From Capsicum annuum (Eukaryota; Streptophyta; Magnoliopsida; Solanales; Solanaceae), in the NCBI RefSeq assembly GCF_002878395.1, contig NC_061115.1, forward strand, positions 90,314,080-90,378,079: DNA of 64,000 nucleotides, given 5' to 3'. Within the stretch, counting starts at the first letter, position 1; the number at the start of each line of letters is the position of its first letter. The notes beneath the pieces were generated by a model. The model saw nothing but the letters and a program-made list of their open reading frames with translations. It was not told the DNA's origin and did no database searches. A program made the translations under genes and the position numbers. Positions 11,794 to 24,562 of this stretch are shown piece after piece.

Positions 11794-13309
11794 AATATTA
11801 ATGTGAACTCTTTAATTCTATTTTGTGAAAAGAAACCAATGGAATAATTAAGTATTCTAGAGAATGAAATCTCACCACTTCACCGTAAACGACCGACGAA
11901 CCAAGTCGATCTACCTAGAAATGTGCAGGAAAAATAAGATTGCCTTCAGACCCTGTATTACATAGGTATACAGCATTCAAAGACAGTTAGTGAGTTGACC
12001 ACTAGCATGTAACTCATGGATAAGGATAAATTAATGAAAATTCAATAATTTAGTTCAACTTATTGTACACGTTTACATATATATATGGATACATATATAC
12101 TTATATAAAATGCTGGGATAAGGAACAAGGCTTAACATACAACTTTAAAACTTTGGTCTGGATTGTGTAGCTTAACTGTCATATGTCAGTACCTATGGGC
12201 TATATGGGCCTCCATCTCTCACCCCCCGATGAGGCCCTAGTGTGTATAGCCACATGAATCGGAGAATAATCTTATATATATTCATGGGAAACTCAAACCT
12301 CCCAACCATATACTGAGGTGACTTAAGTACTTAATTGTGTAATGTATTATGGGGGACTCAAACCTCCCAATCATATAATAAAGTGGACTCAAACCACCCG
12401 ATCATAAGCAAGGGAGTCGAACACCAGGACGTTTCGACCCCCCACACGGGCAAGTACAGTTTTTAGTATTGATCCCTCAGGACCGCTACTTTCACGACCA
12501 AACTATACAACCCTATTTTAATCTCATTAAATCATTTATCACACATTCCCATTAATTGAGCATAATACACATTCAGGCATACACTGTTGGTACCGTATAC
12601 AAACTACACTTGTAAGGCAATATCAACATGCCATAATAATTCCATTAACTTGGGAAAACAACTATCTTTGTTCATTAATAAAAGGTGGAGGAAAATTGAC
12701 TCCCTTTGTTCATTAAATCAAACAATTATGTTTCAATAACCTCTTTATGTCATGCAATTATTTCAAAAGTAGTTCAATGCAATTTTACTCATACTCAAAA
12801 CCACTTTCACAAAACTGAGTTAGGTTTTTACCAATTCAATTATCAATATTCACAAAATTTGTGAAAATTATAATCCCCTTATTTTTTCACCATACCCATG
12901 CATCAAATTGATTTCAAAACCACTGTTTAAGACATAAACAATCCAATGTAAATATGTAACATAACATAAACAATAATTATTCAAACCCTCAACCCATGTT
13001 CCAATACCAACATCAAAACCACATGGAGAACTATTTTAAACATATGTTTTCATAAAGTATTAGTTGGGGAAGAGTCATATGCCTGAAATATTAAGAGTTA
13101 TGAAGAGAATTTTCCCTTGGGAGCACTAATTAATGAACTTCTTAAAAACCTTAAGTATCTTTCTTGGGAAAATTTGAGAGAGCTTGAGAAGCTATTTCAA
13201 TTTTTTTGGAGTGATAATGACACCCTAAAGGGTTTTATGTCGTGGGTCATGATTTAAGAAAAAGGAAAATATCCAAAATGCCCTTAATTAAAAGCTGAAA
13301 AATTATCAC

Positions 13310-13620
13310 CAGTGATTGCGAGTCACTTTGAGACTCGTAAGGATATATTATGCCTCATCACCACGAGCCTTATTCAAGATAATAGCTGAAAAAACCTTCT
13401 CTGGTGACCCTATGACTCACTCCATATGACTCGTCTTATGACCCTACGACTCATAGGTTCCAAGTCTTAGTCAAGAAAAAAATACTTGTGGCACACACTA
13501 ATTTGGATAGGAGCCACTCATAGTCAGGATAGTAACTTAGGATACCTTTATTAAACACTCTATGACTGGTGTTTTATGACCATAATGACACGTTACGACT
13601 CATAGGTTGAATCATAGTCA
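13310..13620 (-). promoter_or_regulatory. Reiterated TGACTC(G/A)TA motifs in the solo LTR
   Basis: About eight variants of ATGACTCRTA/TACGACTCATAGG occur in 300 bp. The core resembles a bZIP-type TGACTCA site. A regulatory role is inferred. Confidence 0.45.
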
Positions 13621-13680
13621 GGACAGTGATTTTACAAACTCAAAATTTTTAGTAGCCAACGCCTGGGGTGTCACAGTTGG

Positions 13681-14960
13681 TACATGAGCTAAATGTTTAG
13701 TAGAGTCCTGTGGATAGGTACGAATATGTTTGTATCCTATTTTTGAGAGGCTATTGGGCATTCTTAAAAATTCTATTCTTGACTTCTTGTCGTGTGTCTG
13801 TATTCTATGAGCCTCAAAGTACATTCGTTGACTCTAATATATCATAGATAAATGATATTAGGATATTGATAGATACAGATGGGACTTCAACATATATTTC
13901 TAGAGCTTCATCGCAACATCAAACTAGGGATTTAGAGATGGATATCAAAGATCTTTTACATCAGTGATAGAATTGAAGGCCAAACTAGGCTCCAGTAGGG
14001 TTTGTGATTGTCTCAGCCTTTTGAGATTCAACATTGGTGATTTTGAGCCTTTTTTATTGACACCTCAAATCCAGAGATAACATCTAATTCATTGAGCAGT
14101 TTTTAGGCCAAAGTTGGGTTTGTTTATGTTCAGCAAGGTCCTTTGTTGGTTTTAACAAATGAGATTGGGTTTCTTAAGAAGGCCAAACATATTCCTATGT
14201 TATATCCTTTAGAGAATGAGATGTTGCATGGATTTATTGAAGGATTAGATTTACCACTCTATTTGGCTTCTATGCATTTGATAGTATCTGGGTCTTTCTT
14301 CCCCCAAGTTGTTGATCACGTAGAGGACATAGAGAGAACTCTTATTGAGACTTATGGAGGTTGTGGTAAGAGTCCACATTATTAGTATAGTGCTATTGGT
14401 ATTTTATTTGGGAATATGGATCCTCCCGGTAGAGATCTGCTTCACTTATAGCTTGTCAGTCCCATACAGATAATATCTTAGACTTTAGAAGGATCTCAAA
14501 TTTGTCATGGTGCTCACAATGAGAAGATTTTTTGTCAAACCTTGCATATTATATGGCATGGATGGGCCATGGAGGCCATTTTTAAGCAGTGCATACAATA
14601 CCTTAGAGTATTCTAAAAGCTTACACTTGTTGTGGTGAGATTGGTCATTGGTCTAAGAAGTACCCCATATATGAGTTGGTTATTTAGACAGAGTTAGTAT
14701 TTGTTTCCCACCAGCTTAGAGTTCCTAAGGTATGTTATGATTTTAGAGAGGATGCTAATTTTAGCAGGGAATATCCCCAATGTTAGTTTGTTAACCAATT
14801 GGAGCGAACCTAAATTTCTTGCCAAGTTAGAGCTTTAGGGGTTTTCTATAACTACAAAGATATTGGTCATTGGTTTAGAGAGTGTCCTCGATGTGGGATT
14901 ATTAGTCATTCTTCTTGTCTAGATTAGTCTCATAATATTGTGGCACCTTAAGTTAGATAT
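13681..14960 (+). pseudogene. Element F gag with zinc-knuckle remnants
   Basis: Interrupted gag-like coding DNA. The best piece (14143-14385, 80 codons) has the C-terminal gag pattern: FIEGLDLPLYLASMHLIVSG followed by FFPQVVDHVEDIERT. Further on are remnants of CCHC knuckles: CCGEIGHWSKKYP at about 14632-14670 and a second GHW-FREC block at about 14860-14890. In Tekay-type elements gag forms the particle and the knuckles bind RNA. Several knuckle cysteines are lost and stops occur throughout. The start of gag is not clear because the solo LTR sits between the primer-binding site and gag. Confidence 0.6.
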
Positions 14961-17327
14961 AGCGCACTTAGTACCTCGGTTGGTGATTTAGATGCTCAGT
15001 TCGAGTTTTTACCCGCTCAGATTTATACCCTATTGGACATGTTAATTATGTGATTTCTAATTCCATTGTGATAGGTGTGCTTTTCATTTCATGCCTTGAC
15101 CTTTTATGTTTGAGTTTATTAGGGTTTTTGTATCCATCAATATTTGTGTGCCTATGTAGATTTATAGAGATTGTTGTGTATCTTGGTGTAGAGTTCATGA
15201 TTATGCCACTTACCCCATAGATATTTATTTTAGTAGCAGATCAATGCTGATATTTCTTTAATGGTGTAGCATTTGGGTTTGAGTCCTATTTAACTTAGTA
15301 TATTAGCCTTCTGGTGGCCCTAGAGTGGTACTTGTCATTGATTGTCATTTTGGTACCACATACTATTTATACTGATATTTATATTATTTTTGTTATTATT
15401 GCTATTGTTTGATGTTGATCGATCCTTTCTTGATAGACGACTAGACTAATATTATCTAGTTAGAATCCCCTTCCTCATAATTTTTGTTTGTTGTCCTAGG
15501 AAGTTAGCTTAGTTGGATAGTTTTACCTCTTGTATCAAGGCGAGGTTGGTCCTTTTCCTCTTTTGTTAGAGAGGCTAGATCGGTGGTTGAGTGTCCTAGA
15601 AGTAAAGATAGGTTAGACTTTCTTGATTTTATTATTGTTCTGGAGTTGGCAATTTGGGTATATTGTTTATTTTTGAGATTGCCTAGTTTGGGTTTCATTC
15701 TTTTAGTTTGGCTATTTCTTTATCCTATAGTGGTCTTGATGTTGTTGTCGAGAGGTATTGGAATTATTTGTCAAGTTTGATGGGTTTGTCTTCTGGTAAT
15801 AACTTAATTTTGGTATTGGTGTGGAGTTGGCTACTCCATTCTTGCTGTGATGTGGTCCTTATTCTAGTAGAATTTAGAGAGGTAGATAGAGGTGATCTTT
15901 TCTGTGATTGCTTCTATAGTTGGTAAATTGAGGATTCATTGCTGCTATAGAGTTGTGTGGTTGATCAGTTTCCATCTAAGGTGGCATCTTTTCGAGTTGC
16001 TAGCATTTTTCTTATTACTAGTACTATTTAAAGCCTTGCTAATTTCATGGGTACGCTTTAGTAATTCATGCCCTCCAACAGATATAGAGTTTATTGTTTT
16101 GCCTTAAGCCTGTGGTTTATCCTCTGTTGTGATTTGGCTCCCAGCTATATCTCAATTTTTGCTTTGGCAAGATCCGTGGGGATATGCTTGATCTTGAATA
16201 AGGAGGAGGATTTGTGTGTTTGCCCTTTGTTTATACTTATCGGCTTTAGTTTTGGATTTGACACCTTAGAATAGCGGTTTGGAGATTGCGATAAATTTGG
16301 AGCATAGATGCTTACCCGTCTATGAGATTGGTTTGTATAGTTAGGATCAAGTAGTTCGGCTTTGGTTCTGAAGCATAGTTTTGGATTGAGTAGTTTGGTC
16401 ACAACCTCTATTTTCATATTCATGCCAACTGAGCATTTGCTTATAGTCTGGCTAAGCCTACTGCATATCTACCTATTTGGTCTTCTTCAATTCATACTAG
16501 TTTTGGTTGATTAATGCTCAGATGATATCTCATTGGCACTTAAGGATGGTTTCTTTTGCTTAGCCATAATTTTTAATTTTGTCAAGATTTTGGATGATCC
16601 AATCAGCAGAAGTAGTATGCTTGAGTTAGATTTAGCATGGCTTCATCCTTAATTGATGGGACATTCTGGAGAGGATCATTTAGTGGTAAGTGTTTGTGCT
16701 TTGGACTCCTGATTATAAGTTAGAGGGTTATTCAAACCAGTTATAGCTTTGACATAGATTGCAGACATAGGTCATCACCATTTGGGTGCCCAGGTAGTGC
16801 TTTATGGGCTTATTCTCATGCTTATTATTGTGGATTTTAGTGGATCAACTTTAGTTCTTTGAAGATAGTGCTGAAGTTACATGGATAGGACTCAGGTGAC
16901 TTTCTTCTTGGTTTGGAGTGGATAACAGGCTTAGAAATTCAAAAAAGGTTATGTTTGGACATTGGAGTTGGTTACATGATTCATCCCTTAGTCCGTCTTT
17001 GGCTTGGATGGGTTTTTGGGTGGTTGTGCTAGTATCGATGTGGTATTCAGGTGTTGTTGTTTTGAATTATGTGCATTAGCCTTCCTTGGTTCAGTTGGAG
17101 GTCAGTTGGTTGTTGAGGTTAAGTTTTTATAGTTTGAGAAGTGAAGTAAGGAAGTTGGTTGAAAAAAGGATACAAGTGGCAAAATCTCTTGGAAGCATTG
17201 TTATATCTTGGAGGTTATCTTAGGAGTTTTGCTCGAAGCATGTAGGCCCAACACCTTATTCCTTTGAATTTTCGTGATCCTTCTATCCTTTGAATTTCAT
17301 AGATAAAAGTCCTTTAATAGTGTATAT
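14961..17327 (+). other. Element F, 3' internal region without recognisable pol
   Basis: About 2.4 kb between the gag remnant and the 3' LTR. It is rich in T and G with scattered 60-90 codon frames on both strands (for example around 15583-16423), but I find no protease, RT, RNase H or integrase motif. Either pol was lost or F was a non-autonomous element. The frames look like chance. Confidence 0.5.
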
Positions 17328-19372
17328 TATAATGACCCTCTAAGTCATTACCACAATTTATGTGTATTACTAGCATTTTGAGACTTACCACAACTGCTAT
17401 AAGTCATTTCTAACTTGTTGGAACTATCAATGCAGTTATCAAACAATTTGGTTAGGTTTTAGGCTTATTTCCCTATTTTAGAGCTTTCATTGTTAAGAAT
17501 TGGTCTCAGACCAAAACTCCTAGTAGACGATCTAGTATGAGATTCAAACAGCAACATTAACTTCAGAACGTTGATTTTAGGATAAGGGGACCCTTGGTTC
17601 AAGTCCTGAGGCTTTCAAACTCATTTTGTGCTATTGGGTGGATTATATGAAAATGGAACTATAGGTATAGGTCCCAAATTTAGTTGAAACAATCTTTGAT
17701 GAAAGTTTTGATAGTTCTTTTGAGTTCGGAATGTCGAATTTTGTATGGTAGCATACTTTTTTTATACACACGGAGTTTCGAATGAATCCCAGGCACCCGA
17801 TCAAACTATATTTTTAGACTTAGCAAAATCTAGTGCCTGATATATGGTATGATCGCTTTAGCGGACATGGTTCTTCTTTAGTGCCTCTACGCCACTTTAG
17901 CAGCCTTGGCTATTTGGGTGAGGTCCGCTTTAGAGGTAAAGGTCCACTTGAGCGGTCACTACTTTAGTAGCCAGGCGACCGCTTTAGTGGTACCCAAAAC
18001 CCTAGTGCATGACTTTTTTAGCGGGCTTACGCCACTTAAAAGGATAAGTAGCCACATTAGCAACACCTGGGGGATGTTAAATCCCCTTTCTTTACCCAAT
18101 TTCCATCATGTTCACTATTTTTACACCACTTTAAGAGATTGAAGAGAAGAAAAAATGGGGAATCATCCATTGAAGCTAAGGTAAGTTAGCCTAGCACTCC
18201 TTTGTTATTTCCCATTATTTTTCTGTCAATTTCCATCTTATTTCTTTATCAAATTATTAGAAATTAGATCTTAGTTCCTTAAGACCTTAGCGGCGCTTTA
18301 GGCCCCGATTTATGAACCATTTGTGCTTAACTTTTGAGCACACATTCCTTGTCCTCTGAGGGACTTTGTGACAGATTTAATTTTAGTTTTCATTTGCGGG
18401 CCTCATGGGACCATTCTTTACCCTAATTCTAACCCTACCATTTATATAGTAATAGGTGTCTCATTTTACTTCTAATGACATGTTGGTTGATATTTTGATT
18501 GCATGATGGTGTTTCATTATCGTGGAGCAATGTGAAAGACTTGTGGACGACTTAAGAGATGTAGTTCGACATCGAGATATACTTTTATCTATTTTTTTCA
18601 TGATATAACATATCATATATGTTGCATATTAGGTAAGAATGTCAGGATATGATTATGGGTAGAACACCATGACTTAGCCTAAACTATGATTTCGGGGTAT
18701 AAAAGGGTGAATCGACCCTTAAGATGAAATACTTATTATACTTATGGGATCCTATTACCCTAGGTTACTAGCATGTTAGACATATTTGAGGCTAATGAAC
18801 CTTTAGTATAAGGTTTACTACTTGACTCAATGGATTAATATGGTTTCATAGATTATGGTATTATGGTTATGTTGGTCATATATTATTGGGCATAGGGCCC
18901 GTTATGCGATATTAGTTGGATTTTGGGTGAGTGATTTATCCTTGTAAAGGATGTAGTCGTAGTCTATGGATGTTTAGACACATAATTGTAATATTTGTAT
19001 ACTAGTGATGGCATGCATATTTCGGTACATTAATGTTCACTTAGTGGTACGATTCCAACTAAAAACATAATTTTAATACTAGTTTCTAGAATAGGAATTT
19101 ATTTTCACTTTCCACTTTCAAAATAGATTGTTTCATAATGGGAATCGTACCTTGTTAATGGATAATTTATGAGCTCTTGAGACTAAAAATAATATTTTAG
19201 AGATTTGACTGAGATAGATTCTAGTCCACAGTTTTACTACTGCTATTTACTTTGGTAAACAGAGATTCCAAACCTTTCTACTCTCTGATACTGATTTAGT
19301 CCCGGAGTTGATCTTGGGAAACAAATTTTTGCTTACATTATTTTAGCCACGGTTTGAGATCGTGAATTTATT

Positions 19373-19375
<3 letters not shown>

Positions 19376-19403
<28 letters not shown>
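19376..19403. repeat. (AT)n microsatellite in F 3' LTR
   Basis: Fourteen AT units. The 5' LTR has only a few at the matching place (about 10062). Confidence 0.9.
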
Positions 19404-19406
<3 letters not shown>

Positions 19407-20045
19407 GTACTGGACGGAGTAGATTGATGATGATTGAAAATATTATATCGGGACCTGTTCGGTGTATAAGGTTACTCTCAAACCCCCTAGGAGCCTCTTC
19501 GTTTGTGAGCCGCTGTGCCAGAGAAGAGAGGTCACCGTAGGTCTTACTATTTTGAGTCGCTAAGCTGTAGGAGATGTATACATTTGGTTATGGTATGTCA
19601 TATGGATTGATTATGTATCATGGATTTACTTTGCATTTATTCATACATGTGCATTGCCTATCACCAATATATTATTTGGTCCCTATCTCTATCAACCTTA
19701 TGGAGGGTCGCATTGATGTAGGCTATGATATTTTTTGTTGTGTGTTGCATACTGATTGAACTTTCTGGTTTATTGGGCCCAACTAAGGTATTGTTTTTCC
19801 GGACTATCGAGTTACTTTATTATTATTATTATGGTTAGTTTATGGTAGGTTGACTATGGACTGGTATTGAGATTTGAGGTATGATTTTGATTTAACTCTT
19901 TTACCACAGTTATTATATCATAGATGATTATCTCAAGGTTTAACATTATGATTTGGGACCCTAATTATGCCAACATTAGTTCCTACTATGATTACAAGGC
20001 TTTAAGATGTTATTATGACTACCTAAGGTTGTATCTTTGAGTTAG

Positions 20046-20047
<2 letters not shown>

Positions 20048-20085
<38 letters not shown>
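20048..20085. repeat. (AT)n microsatellite in F 3' LTR
   Basis: Nineteen AT units. The 5' LTR has an imperfect ATATATTTATATGTATATAT run at the same place (about 10710). Confidence 0.9.
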
Positions 20086-20088
<3 letters not shown>

Positions 20089-20532
20089 AGTATCTAGCTA
20101 TACTATTACCATGTATCACTCTTTTTTTTTTCATTTATTCATGTTTTATATTCATTTCTTGGTCTTGTATGCTACTTTATATCCATCTTTTACCCTTTAT
20201 TTGTATGTTGGCTACTGGTAAAGGGTGTAGTTAATAGTGCCTGAGTACGACTAGGATACGATAGTTCATTCTTAGTGCTTCCCTAGTTTTACTATGTTAG
20301 CTTCCTATATATTTGGTTATAGTTTACATTCCTACTTGCATGTTATCTATATTTGAATTAACTTTGTAGCTTAATCGACAGTTGCCTACTGGATACAATG
20401 AGTTTGGTACTCATACCATACTTCTACAACCTGCAGATCATAGTACAAGTTCTTGTTGTTGGTGTGTGCATTATGCGGAGCAACTATGGATCAAATATTT
20501 GGGGTGAGCTCCTGATATTCAGAGATGGTTGT

Positions 20533-21274
20533 TGATAACGCTCAAACTACACCTCTCTAAGGAGAATGTAACCGATCGTTGTCAATATATAACCAACCTA
20601 GGTTGGGGTCGAATCCCACAGGGAATATGGTGCGAACTTAAGTTGTTTGCGTTTTAATTAATTGATAGTTGGATGTTTCCTAAAATGGGGGGTTTTGGAG
20701 ATTAGCCAATAATTGTTGGTCACTTTAGTTTCAATGTTTGTAATCAAGAGTTTATGGAAAACAGGAATTATGTTCACTATGGGTTTTAGGATTTGACAGA
20801 TGCTAATAGTGATTCAAGATTCTCACAGTAGGTAGGACAACAAATTATCTTTATCGAAGTTATGCCTAAATGTCTCTCGACCTACTTAAGCATTTAATTA
20901 CCTAATCCTCTTGAACTTAGGGAATTAATATTTACTAACCATACTTCACCTCAGGTTAATCAACCTTGTTTCAGCATCAATTATTAAATGGAAGTTTAGT
21001 GTTTCCAAGTCCCTTTCGATAATTCACTTCCTACTATATTTGATTTCTTATCTCAAGCAAATCAAAGCAGGAGCTATCTATCGTTTGCAACCAATAGACA
21101 ATAATTAAAACCTTGGAATTATCAAGGAGTCCTATGACCTTTAGAATCTTAAACACTTAGCATCTTACCAAGACTTAACCCATAGATCCCATAATTCGGG
21201 TTAAAGAGATTTAGCCACTCATAATGTAATAAGCGAAACAACTAGATGTATTCATAATTTGAAAGATAAACTTA
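20533..21274 (-). repeat. Left LTR of the B/C array, first part
   Basis: On the minus strand this is the end of an Athila-type LTR; on the plus strand it starts TGATAACGCTCAAACTACACC, matching 42443 onward. The conserved GGGATTCGACCCCAACC-type block is at about 20600-20625. It is interrupted at 21274 by element A, whose target-site copy ACTTA is at 21270-21274, and continues at 31370-32036. Confidence 0.85.
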
Positions 21275-22776
21275 TGATGTGTGAGCCTATACTAACACAT
21301 TTGAGGCTTTTAACTCTAAATAATTGCAAAGTCTTGAGCAACTTTAGTTGTTTTTGATTAGTTTTACTTTGATTTTGCAGTAAAGGTTGAGATGCAGGGA
21401 AACCAACAATAATGAAAGTAAAATGGCTGAAATCTAAAGCAATTGAAAGACAAGTGCAGCTGACAACATTCATGATAGGTCATCAACCCGGTGATAGGCT
21501 ATCAAGGCCATTGTCAGCCTTAAACAGGGAATGAGTTCCAGCTGGTAAATTGACAACATTTTGTGATAGGCCGTCATAATGGTGATAAGTCATCAGGAAT
21601 GCCATTAGACTTAGGCAATACATGAGAATTGGAGTAAAAGTGTGGTGACATTTCTGATAAGTTGTCACAGTCCTGATAAACCGTCAGAAGTTGCCGTCAA
21701 CCTAAGACAGGACTAGTGTAGATTTGAAGAAGACCTGACGACATTCTTGATAAGTCGTCAGGATCCTAATAAGGCGTCACTAATAGTCGTCGTCTATTCC
21801 AAGAAAAATTTGTAACCTTGGTTTTGTTTCCTTATTTAGGGTGAACTATTTAAAGCTTTGTTTTAAGGTTTTCTAGAGAGAATTCCGGAGATAGTCGACA
21901 TATTGAGTTTTGAGATAGCATATTTTGATATTTTTATCTCTCTACTTTTGGTTTGAAAAAGCAAATACTTTAAAGAGATTATTATCAGTATTTTGGGATT
22001 TCTTTTGTGATCTAATCTGCAATTCACTAGTTATTATTCATCTCTGTAAGTTTATCTTTCAAATCATGAATTCAATTAGGTGTTTCATTCGTTTCATCAT
22101 GAGTGGCTAAATTCCATTAACCTGAGTTATGGGATCTAGGGTTAGGTCTTGATAAGGTGCTAAGTGTTTAAAATTTGAAAGGTGGTAGGATTTCTTGATA
22201 ATTCTGAAGCTTTAATTAACGTCTGTTGGTTGCAAACAGGAGACACACCTTCTTTGATTTGCTTGAGAAAGAAATCAGATATAGTAGGTAGTGAATTATC
22301 AATAGGGACTCGAAAATACTTCATTTAATAATCAGCGCTGTAACAAGGTTGGTTAACCTGAGGTAAAATCTGGGCAGTGAATAGAAATTCCCTAAGTCCG
22401 AGAGGATTAGGAAATTAAACGCTTAAGTAGGTCGAGAGACATTTAAGCATAACTTCAATAAAGATAGCTTGTTGACCTACCCACTGTGAGAATCTTCAAC
22501 CACTTTTAGCATCTGTCATGTATCGAAAGCCCTAGTGAACATAATTCTGGTTATTTCATAAACTCTTGATTACAAATACTAAAATTAAAGTGACAAACAA
22601 ATACTTGTTAAACATAAACCCCCATTTTAGGTGACATTAAACTATCAGTGGATTAAGTCTCAAACAACTTGAGTTCATACCATATTCCCTGTGGGATTTG
22701 ACCCTAACCTAGTTGGGTTTTATATGGACAACGATCGCTTACACTCTCATTGAGAGGTATAGTTTGAGCATTATAA
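21275..22776 (+). repeat. Element A 5' LTR
   Basis: Starts TGATGTGTGAGC and ends GAGCATTATAA; related copies end TTATCA, so the terminal CA has mutated. It carries the GATAAGTCGTCA motif array (21470-21785). Almost identical to 29861-31364. Confidence 0.92.
21470..21785 (+). promoter_or_regulatory. GATAAGYCGTCA motif array in A 5' LTR
   Basis: About ten degenerate copies of GATAAGTCGTCA / GATAGGCCGTCA lie in about 315 bp, often paired with TGACGACATT. The motif combines GATAAG (I-box-like) and TGACG (core of as-1-type bZIP sites). It recurs in every LTR of this family in the window. A role as enhancer array is inferred. Confidence 0.55.
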
Positions 22777-22780
22777 AAAA

Positions 22781-22799
22781 CGGCTTTGTTGCCGAGGAA
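22781..22799 (+). other. Element A primer-binding site (tRNA-Asp type, decayed)
   Basis: Matches the Athila primer-binding sequence TGGCGCCGTTGCCGGGGAA at 14 of 19 positions; all five differences are G-to-A, G-to-T or C-to-T type changes. Confidence 0.75.
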
Positions 22800-22905
22800 T
22801 ACGGTTGTATACTAAAAGTTTGTGTGCGATAATTGACTGTTAGTTAAGTTTCCTAGATTTACGTTTATTTGTTGTTTTTGTTTAATTGCAGGATTTTTAT
22901 AGTGT

Positions 22906-24562
22906 ATGCTAAGAACCAGAAGTTCCAGAGAAACATTATTACCACTCAATTCAAAACTGCAACAAATTGGTAGAATGGCAGAACAGCAAGAGGCTGATAG
23001 ACTGGCAGCCTTAGCTAGAGCTCAGGTGAATGTGCAAAATGTTAGGCAATAGGCACGACATCCATACCCTGAGGACAAAGATTTAGGGGACGAGGAGTTA
23101 TTGAACCCTGGTAACCCAAGGCATGCAGAGCAGATAGCTACACAAGTGCCATATAATGTTAACTGGAACCGTCCGTTCGAAAGAATACAAAAGTACCAGC
23201 TGATCCAGTATGATCTAAATAATGATGATGATAGCATGGACGGGGAAGGTGCAATAGGTGCAATCATTACTCCACCGTAGGCACCTGGATCTAAGTTCAA
23301 CATTACGAGTACTATGATCCAACACCTTAATCTAAAGAGGTTGTTTGGTGTCCTTCTTGGGGATGATCCGAACCTACATCTGGTGAATTTTGTCACTATT
23401 TGCAAATCTTTTGATAACCCAGGAGTGGGCCAGAATGCTATCTGATTGAGGTTGTTCCCGTTGTCTATGTCTGGGGAGGCAACATTGTGGCTGAATGAGC
23501 TTACGCTTGATTCTATCACCCACTAGAGGCAATTGAAAGAAACGTTCCTAGAATGGTTTTTTCCACCCTCCAGGAGGGTACAGTTGAGGGATGAGATCAG
23601 CAACTTTAGACAGCTCCCTAGTGAAGCTTTGCATGAGACTTAGGAGAGATTTAAAAAGAAGATGACAAGTGTCCGAACCACAATATGACGGACCTACACT
23701 TGATGGAGACTTTGTACAGGGCCCTCAACTCTATAACAAAGTTGATTGTAGATAATGCTTCCGGTGGTTCGTTTGTTGATCTATCATTTCAAGATGACTT
23801 AGACATACTAAATAGGATGACCAAATAGAGTCGGGCTTAGCATACCAGGAAGTCTGTGGTAGCAAGCCCCACTATTTCTGTTGGTATGTCTACTGAACCA
23901 CATAGGAGAGATGAGGAGTGGGATCAAGACATAGACCATATAAAGACTCAGATGGACTTGCTCACCAAGTACTTATTATTGGGGAAGACAGAGAAAGTGA
24001 AGGCTGTGACGTCTCAAGACCAAGTTGATGTAGAGCCAGAAAAAGAGGCAAATTATGTTAATAATTAGGGGGGTTTTTGAGGCAATAGCAAAGGGAATCA
24101 AGGTTGGAACGTTTATGACAAGCCTGGTTATAAAGACAGGGAGCAAGTAAATAGGAGAAGCACTAATGACAGGAGTGGTTTATATGTTCCTCTTAGAAAT
24201 TGGGACACTGCTGCAGCTAGCTCTGGAAAGATGTCCATAGAGGACATGATAGAGAAATTATTGAAGGGAGTTCAGGCTACCAACTCTGGTGTAACCACCA
24301 TAAAGACCGATCTGACATCCATCAGTCAGTTAGTGCACTCACACTCCACTACAATCAAACAGTTGGAGTAGCAGATGAGCCAACTTTCCACTGTATTCAA
24401 CCAGAGAAAAAGTGGAACATTACCAAGCGATACGGTCCAGAATTTGTAGAATAATGGCTCATGTATGGCGATTACCACTAGGAGTGGTAAGATCTTACCT
24501 GGCCCTTCCGTGGGAAAATCTGTAGATGTTGAGGTAGGTATTGAGGAATCCAAAAAAAAAAT
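22906..24562 (+). pseudogene. Element A gag
   Basis: Start chosen at the ATG at 22906, 107 bp behind the primer-binding site, because the frame then reads through the whole N-terminal and core gag. The core has LKRLFGVLLGDDPNLHLVNF (about 23330-23390), GEATLWLNEL (about 23470-23500), and FPPSRRVQLRDEISNF (23562-23609), the retrotransposon gag domain. From 22906 to 23643 the only interruptions are five single-codon stops (TAG 23050, TAG 23278, TGA 23443, TAG 23524, TAG 23641) with no frameshift. A frame change follows near 23690. The tail (23856-24560) is polar and has no clear zinc knuckle. B carries a homologous gag. Confidence 0.85.

Larger units (their letters stand above)
11500..13675 (-). 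mobile_element. Solo LTR of a Tekay/Del-like element, with TSD GTTGG
   Basis: A 2176-bp unit with TG...CA ends (TGTTATGACCC... and ...GGGTGTCACA on the plus strand) is flanked by identical 5-bp direct repeats GTTGG (11495-11499 and 13676-13680). No internal region or second LTR is present, so it is a solo LTR, the usual product of LTR-LTR recombination. Orientation is minus: read that way it starts TGTGACACCCC and ends GGGTCATAACA, and has the TATTTCAGGCATAT block seen in the plus-strand LTRs of D and E. It sits about 20 bp behind the primer-binding site of F. Confidence 0.85.
17328..20532 (+). repeat. Element F, 3' LTR, main part
   Basis: Repeats 8033-11465 in the same orientation, including the CGCTTTAGCGG motif array (17845-18065). 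Two AT runs (19376-19403 and 20048-20085) are greatly expanded relative to short TATATA runs at the same places in the 5' LTR. It is interrupted at 20532 by the B/C array. Its last 45 bp reappear at 43630-43674; about 200-260 bp in between are missing. Confidence 0.85.

Noticed and set aside
15504..16423. Cluster of 60-92 codon frames on both strands, partly hydrophobic
   Set aside because: Overlapping frames on both strands in T/G-rich decayed DNA, without motifs or codon pattern; T-rich DNA gives hydrophobic chance peptides.
21483..21668. 61-codon minus-strand frame present identically in both A LTRs (also 30069-30254)
   Set aside because: Its conservation only reflects LTR identity; it is made of the GATAAGTCGTCA motif array and has no protein motif.
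22870..22895. Pyrimidine-rich TTTGTTTAATTGCAG before the A gag start as a 3' splice site
   Set aside because: Fits the plant acceptor consensus, but no convincing donor was found in the LTR or leader and short acceptor-like strings are frequent.
23022..23519. 165-codon minus-strand frame
   Set aside because: Antisense shadow of the A gag, which is recognisable on the plus strand.
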